Assembly (NCBI GenBank): GCA_013001885.1
Contig: JABDLD010000064.1
Coordinates: forward strand, 62,001-126,000
Length of the DNA stretch: 64,000 nt
Origin: Lysobacterales bacterium
GTDB taxonomy: Bacteria > Pseudomonadota > Gammaproteobacteria > Xanthomonadales > SZUA-36
Direction of reading: 5' to 3'
In this document: positions 28,100-36,869 of the stretch, piece after piece
Numbering within the stretch: the first letter of the stretch is position 1
Layout: each line of letters starts with the position of its first letter
Notes under the pieces: generated by a model
Told to the model about the DNA's origin: nothing
The model's database searches: none
Seen by the model: the letters and a program-made list of their open reading frames with translations, nothing else
Position numbers and translations under genes: made by a program

Positions 28100-28125
28100 C
28101 CGGCCGCGAAGCTCTTCGCGGCCGG
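28100..28125 (+). other. Perfect 12-bp hairpin between rubrerythrin and the iron-sulfur gene
   Basis: CCGGCCGCGAAG (28100-28111) pairs perfectly with CTTCGCGGCCGG (28114-28125) around a two-base CT, so in practice an 11-bp stem with a four-base loop. There is no T-run after it, so it is not a classical terminator. A role in stabilising the rubrerythrin message or separating expression levels within the operon is inferred from position. Confidence 0.7.
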
Positions 28126-28153
28126 AAGTTGCCTGAAAACTAGGAGCAACACC

Positions 28154-29479
28154 ATGCGAGAAGGCAGTCTCGAGGCCCCAACACGCCACGCGCTGGATTG
28201 GACCAATCCTGAATTTTACGACGAAGAAAAGCTTCTGGCGGAAATGGAGCGCATCTTCGACATATGCCATGGCTGCAGGCGTTGCGTGTCCCTGTGCGAC
28301 GCATACCCCACGCTTTTCGATCTCGTTGACGAGTCCAGCACCATGGAGGTCGACGGTGTAGCGAAGGAAGAATACTGGAAAGTGGTCGACCAGTGCTTCA
28401 TGTGCGACCTGTGCTACCAGACCAAATGTCCCTATGTGCCGCCACACGAGTGGAACCTCGACTTTCCCCACGTCATGCTGCGGGCGAAGGCCGTTCAATT
28501 CAAGAAAGGCGAACGCAAACTGAGCCACCGGTTGATCAGCAACACGAAAATCCAGGGTAGTGTGGGCACGCTCCCGGTGGTCGGCAGCATGATAAACGCC
28601 AGTAACCGCAGTAAGACCGTGCGCAAGGTTATGGCGAAAATGATGGACCTGCATCCCGAGGCCCATCTGCCGGAATTCCATTCCAATACGCTGCGTAAAC
28701 GCGACAGGGGTCGCCAACCCGCCGGAGTAGAAACGAAAGAAGCCGGCCCGACGACCGGCAAGGTCGCTTTGTTCGCGACCTGTTATTGCAACGTGAACAC
28801 TCCCGACGTTGGCCAGGATCTGATCCGGGTTTTCGAACATAACGGTATCCCGGTGCGCCTGACCGAAAAAGAGGAATGCTGCGGCATGCCCAAACTGGAA
28901 CAGGGCGATTTGGAAACGGTCGACAAATACCGAAAAACGAATATCCCGGAACTGGTACGTTTAATTGACGAGGGTTTTGATATTGTTGCCGGCATTCCCT
29001 CCTGTGTGCTGATGTTCAAACAAGAACTGCCGCTGATGTACCCGGATGATCCGGATGTACTGAAAGTGAAACAGCATATGTACGATCCGTTCGAATACCT
29101 GGCCCACCGTCACAAAGCCGGCTTGCTGAACACAGAGTTCAAACAATCCCTGGGCAAAGTGGTCTGGCAGGTCCCCTGCCACCAGCGTGTGCAGAACATA
29201 GGCCCCAAAACCCGGGATATTCTGGCCCTGGTGCCCGATACGACCGTGCAAATGATCGAACGCTGCTCCGGGCACGACGGCACCTACGGGGTGCGCGCAG
29301 GCACATTTGAAAAGTCGCAGAAAATTTCCAGACCTGTTGTTAACCGCGTAAAGAAAATGGAACCGGACTACCTGGTGTCAGACTGCCCGATGGCCGCTGA
29401 CCAGATCGCCAATCAGCTGGAACTGGAGCACCAGGAACGGAATCCCTTGTCACTCTTGCGAAAAGCTTACGGAATTTGA
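28154..29479 (+). CDS. GlpC/HdrB-like iron-sulfur oxidoreductase
   Basis: A 441-residue protein with two N-terminal CxxCxxCxxxC-type ferredoxin motifs (CHGCRRCVSLC near 39 and CFMCDLC..KC near 81) for two [4Fe-4S] clusters, then two CCG-type cysteine-rich domains (CYCN, EECCGMPKL, CHQRVQNIG, CSGHDGTYG). This layout is shared with GlpC and the catalytic subunit of heterodisulfide reductase. It likely moves electrons between a donor pool and an unknown partner; the rubrerythrin beside it is an attractive acceptor, but that is inference. AGGAGC lies upstream of the ATG. Confidence 0.87.
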   Translation: MREGSLEAPTRHALDWTNPEFYDEEKLLAEMERIFDICHGCRRCVSLCDAYPTLFDLVDESSTMEVDGVAKEEYWKVVDQCFMCDLCYQTKCPYVPPHEWNLDFPHVMLRAKAVQFKKGERKLSHRLISNTKIQGSVGTLPVVGSMINASNRSKTVRKVMAKMMDLHPEAHLPEFHSNTLRKRDRGRQPAGVETKEAGPTTGKVALFATCYCNVNTPDVGQDLIRVFEHNGIPVRLTEKEECCGMPKLEQGDLETVDKYRKTNIPELVRLIDEGFDIVAGIPSCVLMFKQELPLMYPDDPDVLKVKQHMYDPFEYLAHRHKAGLLNTEFKQSLGKVVWQVPCHQRVQNIGPKTRDILALVPDTTVQMIERCSGHDGTYGVRAGTFEKSQKISRPVVNRVKKMEPDYLVSDCPMAADQIANQLELEHQERNPLSLLRKAYGI

Positions 29480-29482
29480 TTG

Positions 29483-30079
29483 ATGGAACATATGACGATG
29501 CACAAATTAACCCGGAAAGACCTGATGAGCCTGGAGAATTATTCGGAGCAGCGCTCCGAATTCAGGACGCGTGTCCTGGAGCATAAAAAACATCGCCGGG
29601 TCGATGTGGGTCCAAACCTTACGCTCTATTTCGAAGACCGGCTGACCATCCAGTACCAGGTGCAGGAGATGCTGAGGATCGAAAAGATCTTTGAATCTGC
29701 GGGTATCGAAGAAGAGCTCAGCGCCTACAATCCGCTGATTCCGGACGGCAGCAACCTGAAATGCACCGCCATGCTGGAGTTTGCCGACGTTGATGTGCGC
29801 CGCGACCGACTCGCTCAGCTGGTGGGCATCGAGCACCTGGTGTGGCTGCAGGTAGAAGGCCACGACAAGGTTTTTGCCATCTCGAACGAAGACCTCGAAC
29901 GCTCCACCGATGAAAAGACGTCGGCCGTCCACTTCATGCGCTTCGAGCTCACCGACCCCATGAAACAGTCACTCCGCTCCGGAGCAGGCTTGTTTTTCGG
30001 AAGTGAACACGCCGGATACCCTTATACCACCGAGGTTCCAACCGCAACGCAAAACGCATTGCTGAACGACCTGGAGTGA
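29483..30079 (+). CDS. DUF3501 family protein
   Basis: A 198-residue cytosolic protein of DUF3501. The start LTRKDLMSLENY, the RRVDVGPNLTLYFEDR segment, MLRIEKIF and the SAVHFMRFELT region are characteristic. No function is known; it co-occurs with the rubrerythrin and GlpC-like genes in proteobacteria. The ATG at 29483 begins 4 nt after the upstream stop; the ATG at 29492 is also possible. It ends before a TetR regulator that starts the next unit. Confidence 0.88.
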   Translation: MEHMTMHKLTRKDLMSLENYSEQRSEFRTRVLEHKKHRRVDVGPNLTLYFEDRLTIQYQVQEMLRIEKIFESAGIEEELSAYNPLIPDGSNLKCTAMLEFADVDVRRDRLAQLVGIEHLVWLQVEGHDKVFAISNEDLERSTDEKTSAVHFMRFELTDPMKQSLRSGAGLFFGSEHAGYPYTTEVPTATQNALLNDLE

Positions 30080-30099
30080 CAGAAACCTGGACGAATCGT

Positions 30100-30144
30100 T
30101 TGACTTGAACCGTGCGCCTGATAAACTTGCTTGTTACCAACAAG
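30100..30144 (+). promoter_or_regulatory. Putative promoter and TetR operator
   Basis: A possible -35 (TTGACT, 30100-30105) and -10 (TAAACT, 30122-30127, spacing 16) are followed by the perfect inverted repeat CTTGTT-ACC-AACAAG at 30130-30144. Its size and place just upstream of the TetR gene fit an autorepressor site. The repeat lies inside the 5' part of the open frame that begins at GTG 30112, which argues that translation really starts at 30157. Confidence 0.55.
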
Positions 30145-30156
30145 TATTTTAAACGA

Positions 30157-30813
30157 ATGCCGCAACCTGCATCAGCCAAAAAGCCATCCAACCTGCCCCG
30201 CACGCAGGCAGAACGCACTGCGCTGGCTGAATCCCGGATGGTCAAGGCCGCTGTCAACCTGCTCAATAGCGCCGGAATCCAGGGCACCACCCTAGTCGCG
30301 ATTGGCGAAATGGCGGGCTACAGCCGCGGACTCGCCACCCATCATTTTGGCTCCAAGGCCGGCTTGTTCAGAACGGTTTTAAAACGCGTTTCCGCCGCGT
30401 GGAACGAAGAGCTGGTCAGTAATCTCAAGGGTAAGACAGGGTTGCAGGCCGTTACGACCGCCATCGATTCCCACCTGGCCCATGCCCTGCAGTATCCGGA
30501 AAACATCCGCGCCCAGAATATCCTGTGGGGCGCTGCGCTGGATCCGTCCTCCGAATTCAAACCGAACGTAACCGAATTCATGAGAATTCAACGGGAATCC
30601 GTCGCGGCCTGGATCAGGGGCGGGCAGGCCGCTGGGGAAATTGGCAGGAATATTAACGCCGAGCGAATCGCCGAACAGTTTTACGGCGGCCTGATCGGCA
30701 TCAACAGTCAGTGGCTGGTCAGTCCGGATTTCGATCTGGCAGCAGCCTATGAAGATTTCAAGCACAACATGGTGCGCCTTTTGAGCGCCACGCAATCAGA
30801 GGAAAGGTTATGA
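30157..30813 (+). CDS. TetR/AcrR family transcriptional regulator
   Basis: A 218-residue one-component repressor. The N-terminal helix-turn-helix spans about residues 40-70 (TTLVAIGEMAGYSRG, then ATHHFGSKAGLF) and the rest is the ligand-binding helical domain. Its gene is coupled to a thiolase gene through an ATGA overlap and heads the fatty-acid beta-oxidation genes, so it probably senses an acyl-CoA or fatty acid and represses this operon. Start chosen at the ATG (MPQPASAKK) because an operator-like repeat lies upstream of it. Confidence 0.86.
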   Translation: MPQPASAKKPSNLPRTQAERTALAESRMVKAAVNLLNSAGIQGTTLVAIGEMAGYSRGLATHHFGSKAGLFRTVLKRVSAAWNEELVSNLKGKTGLQAVTTAIDSHLAHALQYPENIRAQNILWGAALDPSSEFKPNVTEFMRIQRESVAAWIRGGQAAGEIGRNINAERIAEQFYGGLIGINSQWLVSPDFDLAAAYEDFKHNMVRLLSATQSEERL

Positions 30814-32018
30814 CCGAAGCATTCATCTTTGACCACGTCAGGTCCCCCAGGGGACGGGGAAAACAGGGCGGCAGCCTCAATTCGATTACCCCCATCAACC
30901 TGGCCACGCAGATCCTGTCCGCCTTACGCGAGCGTAATAATCTGGACACGTCCATTCTGGACGACATTATTCTAGGTTGCGTTTCACCCGTGGGCGAACA
31001 AGGCGCCAACATTGCGCGCGTCGCGGCCATCACCGCCGATTACGCAGAGAGCGTGCCGGGCAAGCAGATCAACCGCTTCTGCGCCTCGGCGCTGGAAGCC
31101 GTGAATTCTGCAGCCACGCAGGTCATGTCCGGCATGTCGGAAGCCGTCATCGGCGGCGGCATCGAGTGCATGTCGCGCGTACCGATGGGTTCGGACGGCG
31201 GCGCCATGGCGATCGATCCGCAAACCGCCTACCACGCCCATTTTGCGCCCCAGGGCATCGGCGCGGACCTGATCGCCACCCTTAATGGCTTTTCCCGGGA
31301 GGACGTCGACGCCTACGCGGTTACCAGCCAGCAACGGGCGGCGCATGCCTGGAAAAACGGCTATTTCGAAAATTCCATTATGCCGGTCGTCGATCATGTC
31401 GGCGAGGTGCTGCTCGATCACGATGAGACCGTACGGGGCGATGCCAGCATGGAATCGCTGGCAAGTTTGAACCCGGCCTTTGCCGCCATGGGCGACCAGG
31501 CCGGTTTTGACGACGTTGTGATTCAGAAATACCCGGAAGTTGAAGCCATCAACCACGTACATACCGCCGGCAACTCCAGCGGAATTGTTGATGGAGCCTC
31601 CGTGGTGCTGGTAGGCAGCGCCGAAGCGGGCAGGAAAATGGGGCTGAAGCCCCGAGCGCGTATCCGCTCTTTCGCCTCGATTGGCAGCGAGCCCACAATC
31701 ATGCTGACGGGCCCTGCCCCGGCCTCGCTGAAAGCGCTGAAGCTGGCCGGAATGGATACGCAGGACATCGATCTTTACGAGTTGAACGAGGCGTTCGCCT
31801 CGGTGGTTTTGCTGTACATGAAGCTGCTTCATATTCCGCACGACAAGATCAACGTCAACGGCGGCGCAATCGCCATGGGCCATCCGCTGGGCGCCACCGG
31901 AGCCGTTGTGCTGGGAACCCTGCTGGACGAAATGGAGCGCCGTGACCTGTCGACAGGCCTGGTAACGCTCTGCATCGGAGCGGGTATGGGCACCGCCACC
32001 ATCATCGAACGCGTATAA
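30810..32018 (+). CDS. Acetyl-CoA C-acyltransferase (3-ketoacyl-CoA thiolase)
   Basis: A 402-residue thiolase that cleaves 3-ketoacyl-CoA with CoA to release acetyl-CoA. The acyl-accepting Cys91 (RFCASAL), His358 (MGHPLGATG) and Cys388 (CIGAGMG) form the classical catalytic set. It follows the TetR gene by ATGA overlap and precedes a FadB/J-like gene by 12 nt; together they complete the last three steps of the spiral. FadA- and FadI-type thiolases are not separated by motifs alone. Confidence 0.92.
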   Translation: MTEAFIFDHVRSPRGRGKQGGSLNSITPINLATQILSALRERNNLDTSILDDIILGCVSPVGEQGANIARVAAITADYAESVPGKQINRFCASALEAVNSAATQVMSGMSEAVIGGGIECMSRVPMGSDGGAMAIDPQTAYHAHFAPQGIGADLIATLNGFSREDVDAYAVTSQQRAAHAWKNGYFENSIMPVVDHVGEVLLDHDETVRGDASMESLASLNPAFAAMGDQAGFDDVVIQKYPEVEAINHVHTAGNSSGIVDGASVVLVGSAEAGRKMGLKPRARIRSFASIGSEPTIMLTGPAPASLKALKLAGMDTQDIDLYELNEAFASVVLLYMKLLHIPHDKINVNGGAIAMGHPLGATGAVVLGTLLDEMERRDLSTGLVTLCIGAGMGTATIIERV

Positions 32019-32030
32019 AGGAATCATTCA

Positions 32031-34172
32031 ATGAACAACACCATTCAATACGCCGTCGACACGGACGGCATCGCTCTTCTGACCATCGACCTTCCCGGTA
32101 TGCCGATGAACGTTTTGACACCGGAGCTGATGGAGGATCTCGCCACGCTGACGGCAAAGGCGGCCGCTGATGAAAGCGTAAAAGGCATCGTTCTGACGTC
32201 AGGCAAAAAGGCGTTCATTGCCGGCGCCGACATCAAGGACATGGTGACCGCTTACGACCGCGGAATCTCCCACAAAGAGGCTGCGGAATTCAGCTACAAG
32301 CTGAACGAAACGCTGCGCAAAATTGAAACTTGCGGTAAACCGGTGGCCGTTGCGATCAACGGGCTGGCGCTGGGCGGCGGACTGGAAGTCTGCCTGGCGG
32401 GGCACTACCGGGTCCTGGCCAACGACACGGGCGCGGTCCTGGGCTTCCCAGAAGTCAATATCGGCCTGTTGCCGGGCGCCGGCGGAACCCAGCGAACGCC
32501 GCGCCTGATCGGATTCCGCAACGCGGCGACCATGATTCTGCAGTGCAAGAACCAGAAACCTGAAAAAGCGCTGGAAATGGGTCTCGTGCACGAGCTAGCA
32601 CCGGTTGCCGAGGTCGTGGAACGGGCCAGGTCCTGGGTTCTGGAAAAAGGCGGATTTGAGCAGCCATGGGACAAGAAAGGCTTCAGGTTCCCCGGGGGCG
32701 GGCTGGCGAGCCCGGCCACGGCGCAAACGTTCATGGGCGGCAACGCGCTGCTGGCGAAAGCCACCAAGCACAACTACCCGGCTCCGATCGCAGCCCAGTC
32801 GGCCATTTTCGAGGGGTGCGCCACGTCCTTCGACGCCGGCCTGAGAATCGAATCTCAGTATTTCGGTTCGCTGCTCGCGGGGCCGGTTGCGCGCAACATG
32901 ATGCGCAGTCTTTTTGTCAACAAAGGCAAAGCCGACAAACTGGCGCGCCGGCCGCAAGGTGTCGAGAAATCCCAGGTCAGGAAGCTGGGTATCCTCGGCG
33001 CAGGTATGATGGGCGCCGGGATTGCTTACGTTTCTGCCAGGGCCGGTATGCAGGTCATTTTGCTGGATACCTCCCAGGAGTCCGCAGAGCGCGGCAAAGC
33101 CTATTCGGAAAGCCTTCTGAAAAAGGCAATCGAGCGCGGCTACTCCACCGAAGAGAAGGCGGCGGCGCTGCTTGGCCTGATCACGCCTACAACGAATTAC
33201 CATGAACTTCAGGGCTGCGACCTGGTGATTGAGGCCGTATTTGAAAGTGTTGAAATCAAGGCGGACGTGACCACCAAAACCGAGGCCGTGGTTCCTGAAA
33301 ACTGCGTTTTCGCCAGCAACACGTCCACGCTGCCGATCACCGGACTGGCCAAGGCCTCAGAACGACCGGAGCAATTTATCGGCCTGCATTTCTTCTCGCC
33401 GGTGGACAAGATGCCCCTGGTGGAGATCATCCTGGGTGAGAAAACCAACGACGAGACAATTGCCCGCAGCCTGGACTACATCCAGCAGATTCGCAAAACG
33501 CCGATCGTGGTCAACGACAGTCGCGGCTTCTACACCAGCCGGGTGTTCAGTACGTTCACGGCCGAAGGCATCACCATGCTCGCTGAGGGCGTCAAGCCGG
33601 CCCTGATTGAAAATACGGCCAAAATGGCCGGCATGCCGGTTGGTCCTCTGGCCGTCACCGATGAAGTGACGCTGGAACTGGCCTACAAGATAGGTAAGGA
33701 AACGGCTGCGCAACTGGGCCGGAAATACCCTTCCGACCTGAGCCAGGAAGTCATTCAGAAAATGGTCGAAGTGCTGGACCGGAGAGGCAAGCGCTTCGGA
33801 AAAGGGTTCTACGATTATCCCGAAGGCGCAAAAAAACACCTGTGGTCTGGCCTGGCGGAACAGTTCCCCGTCGCGGACAAGCAGCCCGAGGTGGATGAGT
33901 TGAAGCACCGTCTCCTGATGATTCAGGCGCTGGAGACAGCGCGTTGCTTCGAAGAAGGCGTGTTAACCCATGCCGAGGACGGTGATATCGGATCGATCTT
34001 TGGCTGGGGTTTCCCGCCCTACACCGGCGGCACGCTCTCCTATATCGACACGATGGGAATCCAAACGTTTGTCGCAGAGTGCGACCGCATGGCGGCAAGC
34101 TACGGTGAGCGCTTCACGGTTTCTTCGTGGCTGCGCGATCGTGCGGAAAAGAACCAGCCCTTCTACGGCTGA
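32031..34172 (+). CDS. Bifunctional enoyl-CoA hydratase / 3-hydroxyacyl-CoA dehydrogenase (FadB/FadJ-like)
   Basis: A 713-residue trifunctional-type alpha subunit. The N-terminal crotonase domain has oxyanion motif GGGLEVC with Glu119 and [11 protein letters not shown] with Glu141 (the two acid/base residues). The NAD-binding fold starts with [12 protein letters not shown] and its catalytic His453 is in [11 protein letters not shown]. It performs hydration and oxidation before the thiolase acts; FadB/FadA-type complexes are known from E. coli. Length is close to FadJ (714). Confidence 0.94.
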   Translation: MNNTIQYAVDTDGIALLTIDLPGMPMNVLTPELMEDLATLTAKAAADESVKGIVLTSGKKAFIAGADIKDMVTAYDRGISHKEAAEFSYKLNETLRKIETCGKPVAVAINGLALGGGLEVCLAGHYRVLANDTGAVLGFPEVNIGLLPGAGGTQRTPRLIGFRNAATMILQCKNQKPEKALEMGLVHELAPVAEVVERARSWVLEKGGFEQPWDKKGFRFPGGGLASPATAQTFMGGNALLAKATKHNYPAPIAAQSAIFEGCATSFDAGLRIESQYFGSLLAGPVARNMMRSLFVNKGKADKLARRPQGVEKSQVRKLGILGAGMMGAGIAYVSARAGMQVILLDTSQESAERGKAYSESLLKKAIERGYSTEEKAAALLGLITPTTNYHELQGCDLVIEAVFESVEIKADVTTKTEAVVPENCVFASNTSTLPITGLAKASERPEQFIGLHFFSPVDKMPLVEIILGEKTNDETIARSLDYIQQIRKTPIVVNDSRGFYTSRVFSTFTAEGITMLAEGVKPALIENTAKMAGMPVGPLAVTDEVTLELAYKIGKETAAQLGRKYPSDLSQEVIQKMVEVLDRRGKRFGKGFYDYPEGAKKHLWSGLAEQFPVADKQPEVDELKHRLLMIQALETARCFEEGVLTHAEDGDIGSIFGWGFPPYTGGTLSYIDTMGIQTFVAECDRMAASYGERFTVSSWLRDRAEKNQPFYG

Positions 34173-34201
34173 CCTATTCAACCAATTAAGGAAACAGCGT
34201 T

Positions 34202-35368
34202 ATGAAACGCCTGATATTTGACGAAGACCACGAGATGTTTCGCGACTCGGTGCGCAAGTTCATGCAAGCCGAAGTGGCTCCCCACGTGGAACGGTGGAGG
34301 GAGCAGGGCATCTGCGACAAGGACGCCTTCGTCAAAGCCGGCGAACAGGGTTTGCTGTGCATGTGGGTCGATGAGAAATACGGCGGCCTCGGCATCGAAG
34401 ACTTTCGTTTTGAACAGATCGTCATCGAGGAGACGATGCGCCATGGCGATCTTTCGCTGTTCCTGACGCTTCACAGCCGGCTGGTTGCGCCTTACATCGG
34501 CCACCTGGGCAGCGAGGCGCTGAAGGAGCGCCTGTTGCCCCGATGCGTCAGCGGAGAAACGATCCTGGGTGTCGCCATGACGGAGCCCGGTGCCGGCAGT
34601 GACCTGGCCGGCATCAAATCGCGCGCGACGCGCGACGGCGACAACTGGATCATCAACGGTTCAAAGACCTACATTTCCAACGGCATCAACGGAGGAGCAT
34701 TCGTGGTGGCGGCCAGGACCGTTCCCGACAAGCCCCACGGCATTGGTTTGTTCGTCGTTGAAGAAGGCATGCCGGGCTTTAGCCGCGGCCGCAACCTGAG
34801 CAAAATGGGTTTGAAGGCCCAGGATACGGCCGAACTGTTTTTCGAGAACGTCCGCGTACCGGCGGAAAACGTGCTGGGTGATCCCGAAAAAGGCTTTTAC
34901 AGCCTGATGCATTTCCTGGCCGAGGAACGTCTGATCAGCGCATGCCAGGCCGTTGCGCATGGCCAGATTGCCTTCGACATCACGATGGATTACATACTGG
35001 AACGAAAGGCATTTGGCAGACCCATCGCCGCGTTTCAGAACAGCCGATTCAAAATGGCCGAGATGCGGACAGGGTTGGATGTTACTCAAACCTTTATCGA
35101 CCAGTGCGTAATGCTCCACCTGGCAGGAGAGTTGAGCGCTGACCTCGCTGCGGAGGCCAAGTACCACGCGACAGAGCTTGAGTCTAAGGTGATGGATGAG
35201 TGCGTCCAGCTGCACGGCGGCGCAGGCTATATGAGCGAATACCGGATCTCACACATGTTTGCGGACGCCCGTGTATCCCGGATCTACGCCGGCAGTACCG
35301 AAATAATGAAAGAAATCATTGCCCGCAGTATCGGGCTGGATGAGAGAAAACTGTTGAGCAGTGGCTAA
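34202..35368 (+). CDS. Acyl-CoA dehydrogenase, long-chain-like
   Basis: A 388-residue flavoprotein that oxidises acyl-CoA to trans-2-enoyl-CoA, passing electrons to an electron-transfer flavoprotein. Motifs include MTEPGAGSDLAG, the helix VQLHGGAGYMSE and IYAGSTEIMKEI near residue 361. At the position where most members carry the catalytic Glu (YEG), this protein has Ala (YAG), as long-chain and isovaleryl-type enzymes do, so the base probably comes from an EERL-type Glu near 240. It ends the beta-oxidation unit. Confidence 0.9.
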   Translation: MKRLIFDEDHEMFRDSVRKFMQAEVAPHVERWREQGICDKDAFVKAGEQGLLCMWVDEKYGGLGIEDFRFEQIVIEETMRHGDLSLFLTLHSRLVAPYIGHLGSEALKERLLPRCVSGETILGVAMTEPGAGSDLAGIKSRATRDGDNWIINGSKTYISNGINGGAFVVAARTVPDKPHGIGLFVVEEGMPGFSRGRNLSKMGLKAQDTAELFFENVRVPAENVLGDPEKGFYSLMHFLAEERLISACQAVAHGQIAFDITMDYILERKAFGRPIAAFQNSRFKMAEMRTGLDVTQTFIDQCVMLHLAGELSADLAAEAKYHATELESKVMDECVQLHGGAGYMSEYRISHMFADARVSRIYAGSTEIMKEIIARSIGLDERKLLSSG

Positions 35369-35389
35369 ATTGGAATCGCGGCTATGCAA

Positions 35390-35788
35390 TCAATCCCGCG
35401 GCAACTCCGGATAGGTTTTCCAGAGCATGTACTCCACAGCGGCGGAAACTTTTTCTTCCGTCAACTCGCTGTGGCCGCCTTTTTCAGGCATTTCGAGATA
35501 GCCCGCGTTGGCGTGGTCGGACAAAACGGCCGTCCATAAATCGGAGCGTCCGGACCAGGCAGACTGATCCCCGATGACCGGTGCGTCGCCCTCTCCCCGG
35601 ACATGGCAGGAAGCGCACGCGGCCTCGAAAGTCTCTCGGCCGGTAACCAGCTGATCTTCTCGCCAGGATTCGGCGCGAACACTCTCAGGAGCCGCGGCCG
35701 GGGGCTGCAATACGTCTTCACCGCTCCTGGAACAGGCGAATAACAGACCCAGGGCAGCAGGTATAAAAAGCAGTTGTGCACGATTCAT
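35390..35788 (-). CDS. c-type cytochrome, putative lipoprotein
   Basis: A 132-residue exported cytochrome c. The signal peptide ends at LGLLFAC, a probable lipoprotein box, so it may be lipid-anchored. The haem motif CASCH at about residue 58 is followed by an Met-containing MPEKGG and a C-terminal helix VEYMLWK, as in cytochrome c5. Electron partners are not identified. It is convergent with the acyl-CoA dehydrogenase gene. GTG at 35794 is an alternative start. Confidence 0.83.
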   Translation of the reverse strand: MNRAQLLFIPAALGLLFACSRSGEDVLQPPAAAPESVRAESWREDQLVTGRETFEAACASCHVRGEGDAPVIGDQSAWSGRSDLWTAVLSDHANAGYLEMPEKGGHSELTEEKVSAAVEYMLWKTYPELPRD

Positions 35789-35947
35789 TGGCACGGCCTC
35801 GCATGGCGGTTTATCACTTCACTGAACCTATGATATCACTCCGGAAGAAGTGCCACTTGCCGTGCATGGACCCGGACGCAACAGGGTGCGATAATCCATG
35901 CTGAGCATCCGTTCTGGCGCACTGAACCGCAACAAGAGACGACCCTC
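35789..35947 (+). promoter_or_regulatory. Divergent intergenic region before the acyltransferase
   Basis: A 159-bp gap between the cytochrome and acyltransferase genes. A small perfect repeat, AAGTG-C-CACTT, lies near 35848-35858, and no clear sigma70 boxes could be placed. It contains no ATG, GTG or TTG in the acyltransferase frame. Confidence 0.3.
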
Positions 35948-36862
35948 ATTTCCAAGTTCGCACTAGCTGTTAAAACGATCAAAGGCGCGACAGCGCTGCT
36001 GGCCATTTCAATCAGCACCATCGTTCTGACCACGCTGCTGTGCATCCTTGCGATCGGCAAGTTTTTGGCTCCGACAAAACGCTTTCGCAGTTGGATGCGA
36101 AAAATACTGGCCGGCCTGGCGGAAACCTGGATATCGATCAACAACGGCATCCTCTCGCTGTACAGGAACACACGGTGGGATATTGAAATTCCAGACCAGC
36201 TGAATCCGAGAGGTTGTTACCTCGTGAGCAGCAACCACCAGTCCTGGGTGGATATCCTGGTGATGCAACGTTGCTTCAATCGACGGCTCCCGTTCTTCCG
36301 CTTTTTCATCAAGAGCCAGATGTTCTGGGTGCCGTTTCTGGGTATCGCGTGGTGGGCGCTGGACATGCCTTTCATGCGGCGCCACTCCAGGGAGAAAGTG
36401 GCCCGCCAGCCGGAACTGAAAGGCCGGGATCTCGAAAACGCCCGCAAGGCCTGTGAAAAGTTCCGGACGATTCCCGTGGCGATGACCAATTTTCCGGAAG
36501 GGACCCGATTTTCTATCGCCAAGCGAGACAGCAAAAACAGTCCTTACAAAAACCTTCTCATTCCCAGGATTGGCGGGCTCGGGCAGGTGCTTTACGCGCT
36601 TGGAAACGAATTGGACGCTTTGATCGATGTGACCATCGTCTATCCGGAAGCCAGGAAAAGCGGAAAAGCACCGACGTTCTGGCAACTGCTGACAGGTGAA
36701 ATCCCGGAAATTATCGTTCGGGCGGAACGCAGGGAAATCCCGGCGGAATTACTGGGAAGAAACTTCAGGACTGACCATGCGTTCCGCGCTGAGCTGGAGA
36801 CATGGATCAGCCAGATATGGCGAGAAAAGGACGGACTGATATCGAAACTTCTGGCGTCCTGA
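35948..36862 (+). CDS. Membrane-anchored lysophospholipid acyltransferase (PlsC-like)
   Basis: A protein of the LPLAT superfamily that transfers acyl chains to lysophosphatidic acid or a similar acceptor. The catalytic motif NHQSWVD (HxxxxD) and the acceptor motif FPEGTRFS are clear. An N-terminal membrane helix (TALLAISISTIVLTTLLCILAI) is encoded in frame from about 35987, but the first standard start codon is TTG at 36065, after that helix. An ATT at 35948 with AAGAGA upstream would give a 304-residue protein like family members with an amino-terminal helix. Standard-start prediction gives 265 residues; I favour the longer form with moderate confidence. Confidence 0.72.
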   Translation: MSKFALAVKTIKGATALLAISISTIVLTTLLCILAIGKFLAPTKRFRSWMRKILAGLAETWISINNGILSLYRNTRWDIEIPDQLNPRGCYLVSSNHQSWVDILVMQRCFNRRLPFFRFFIKSQMFWVPFLGIAWWALDMPFMRRHSREKVARQPELKGRDLENARKACEKFRTIPVAMTNFPEGTRFSIAKRDSKNSPYKNLLIPRIGGLGQVLYALGNELDALIDVTIVYPEARKSGKAPTFWQLLTGEIPEIIVRAERREIPAELLGRNFRTDHAFRAELETWISQIWREKDGLISKLLAS

Positions 36863-36869
36863 TTCCCAA

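Noticed and set aside
35369-35389. Possible bidirectional terminator between the dehydrogenase and cytochrome genes
   Set aside because: The only stem is about 5 bp with a long loop and there is no T-run.
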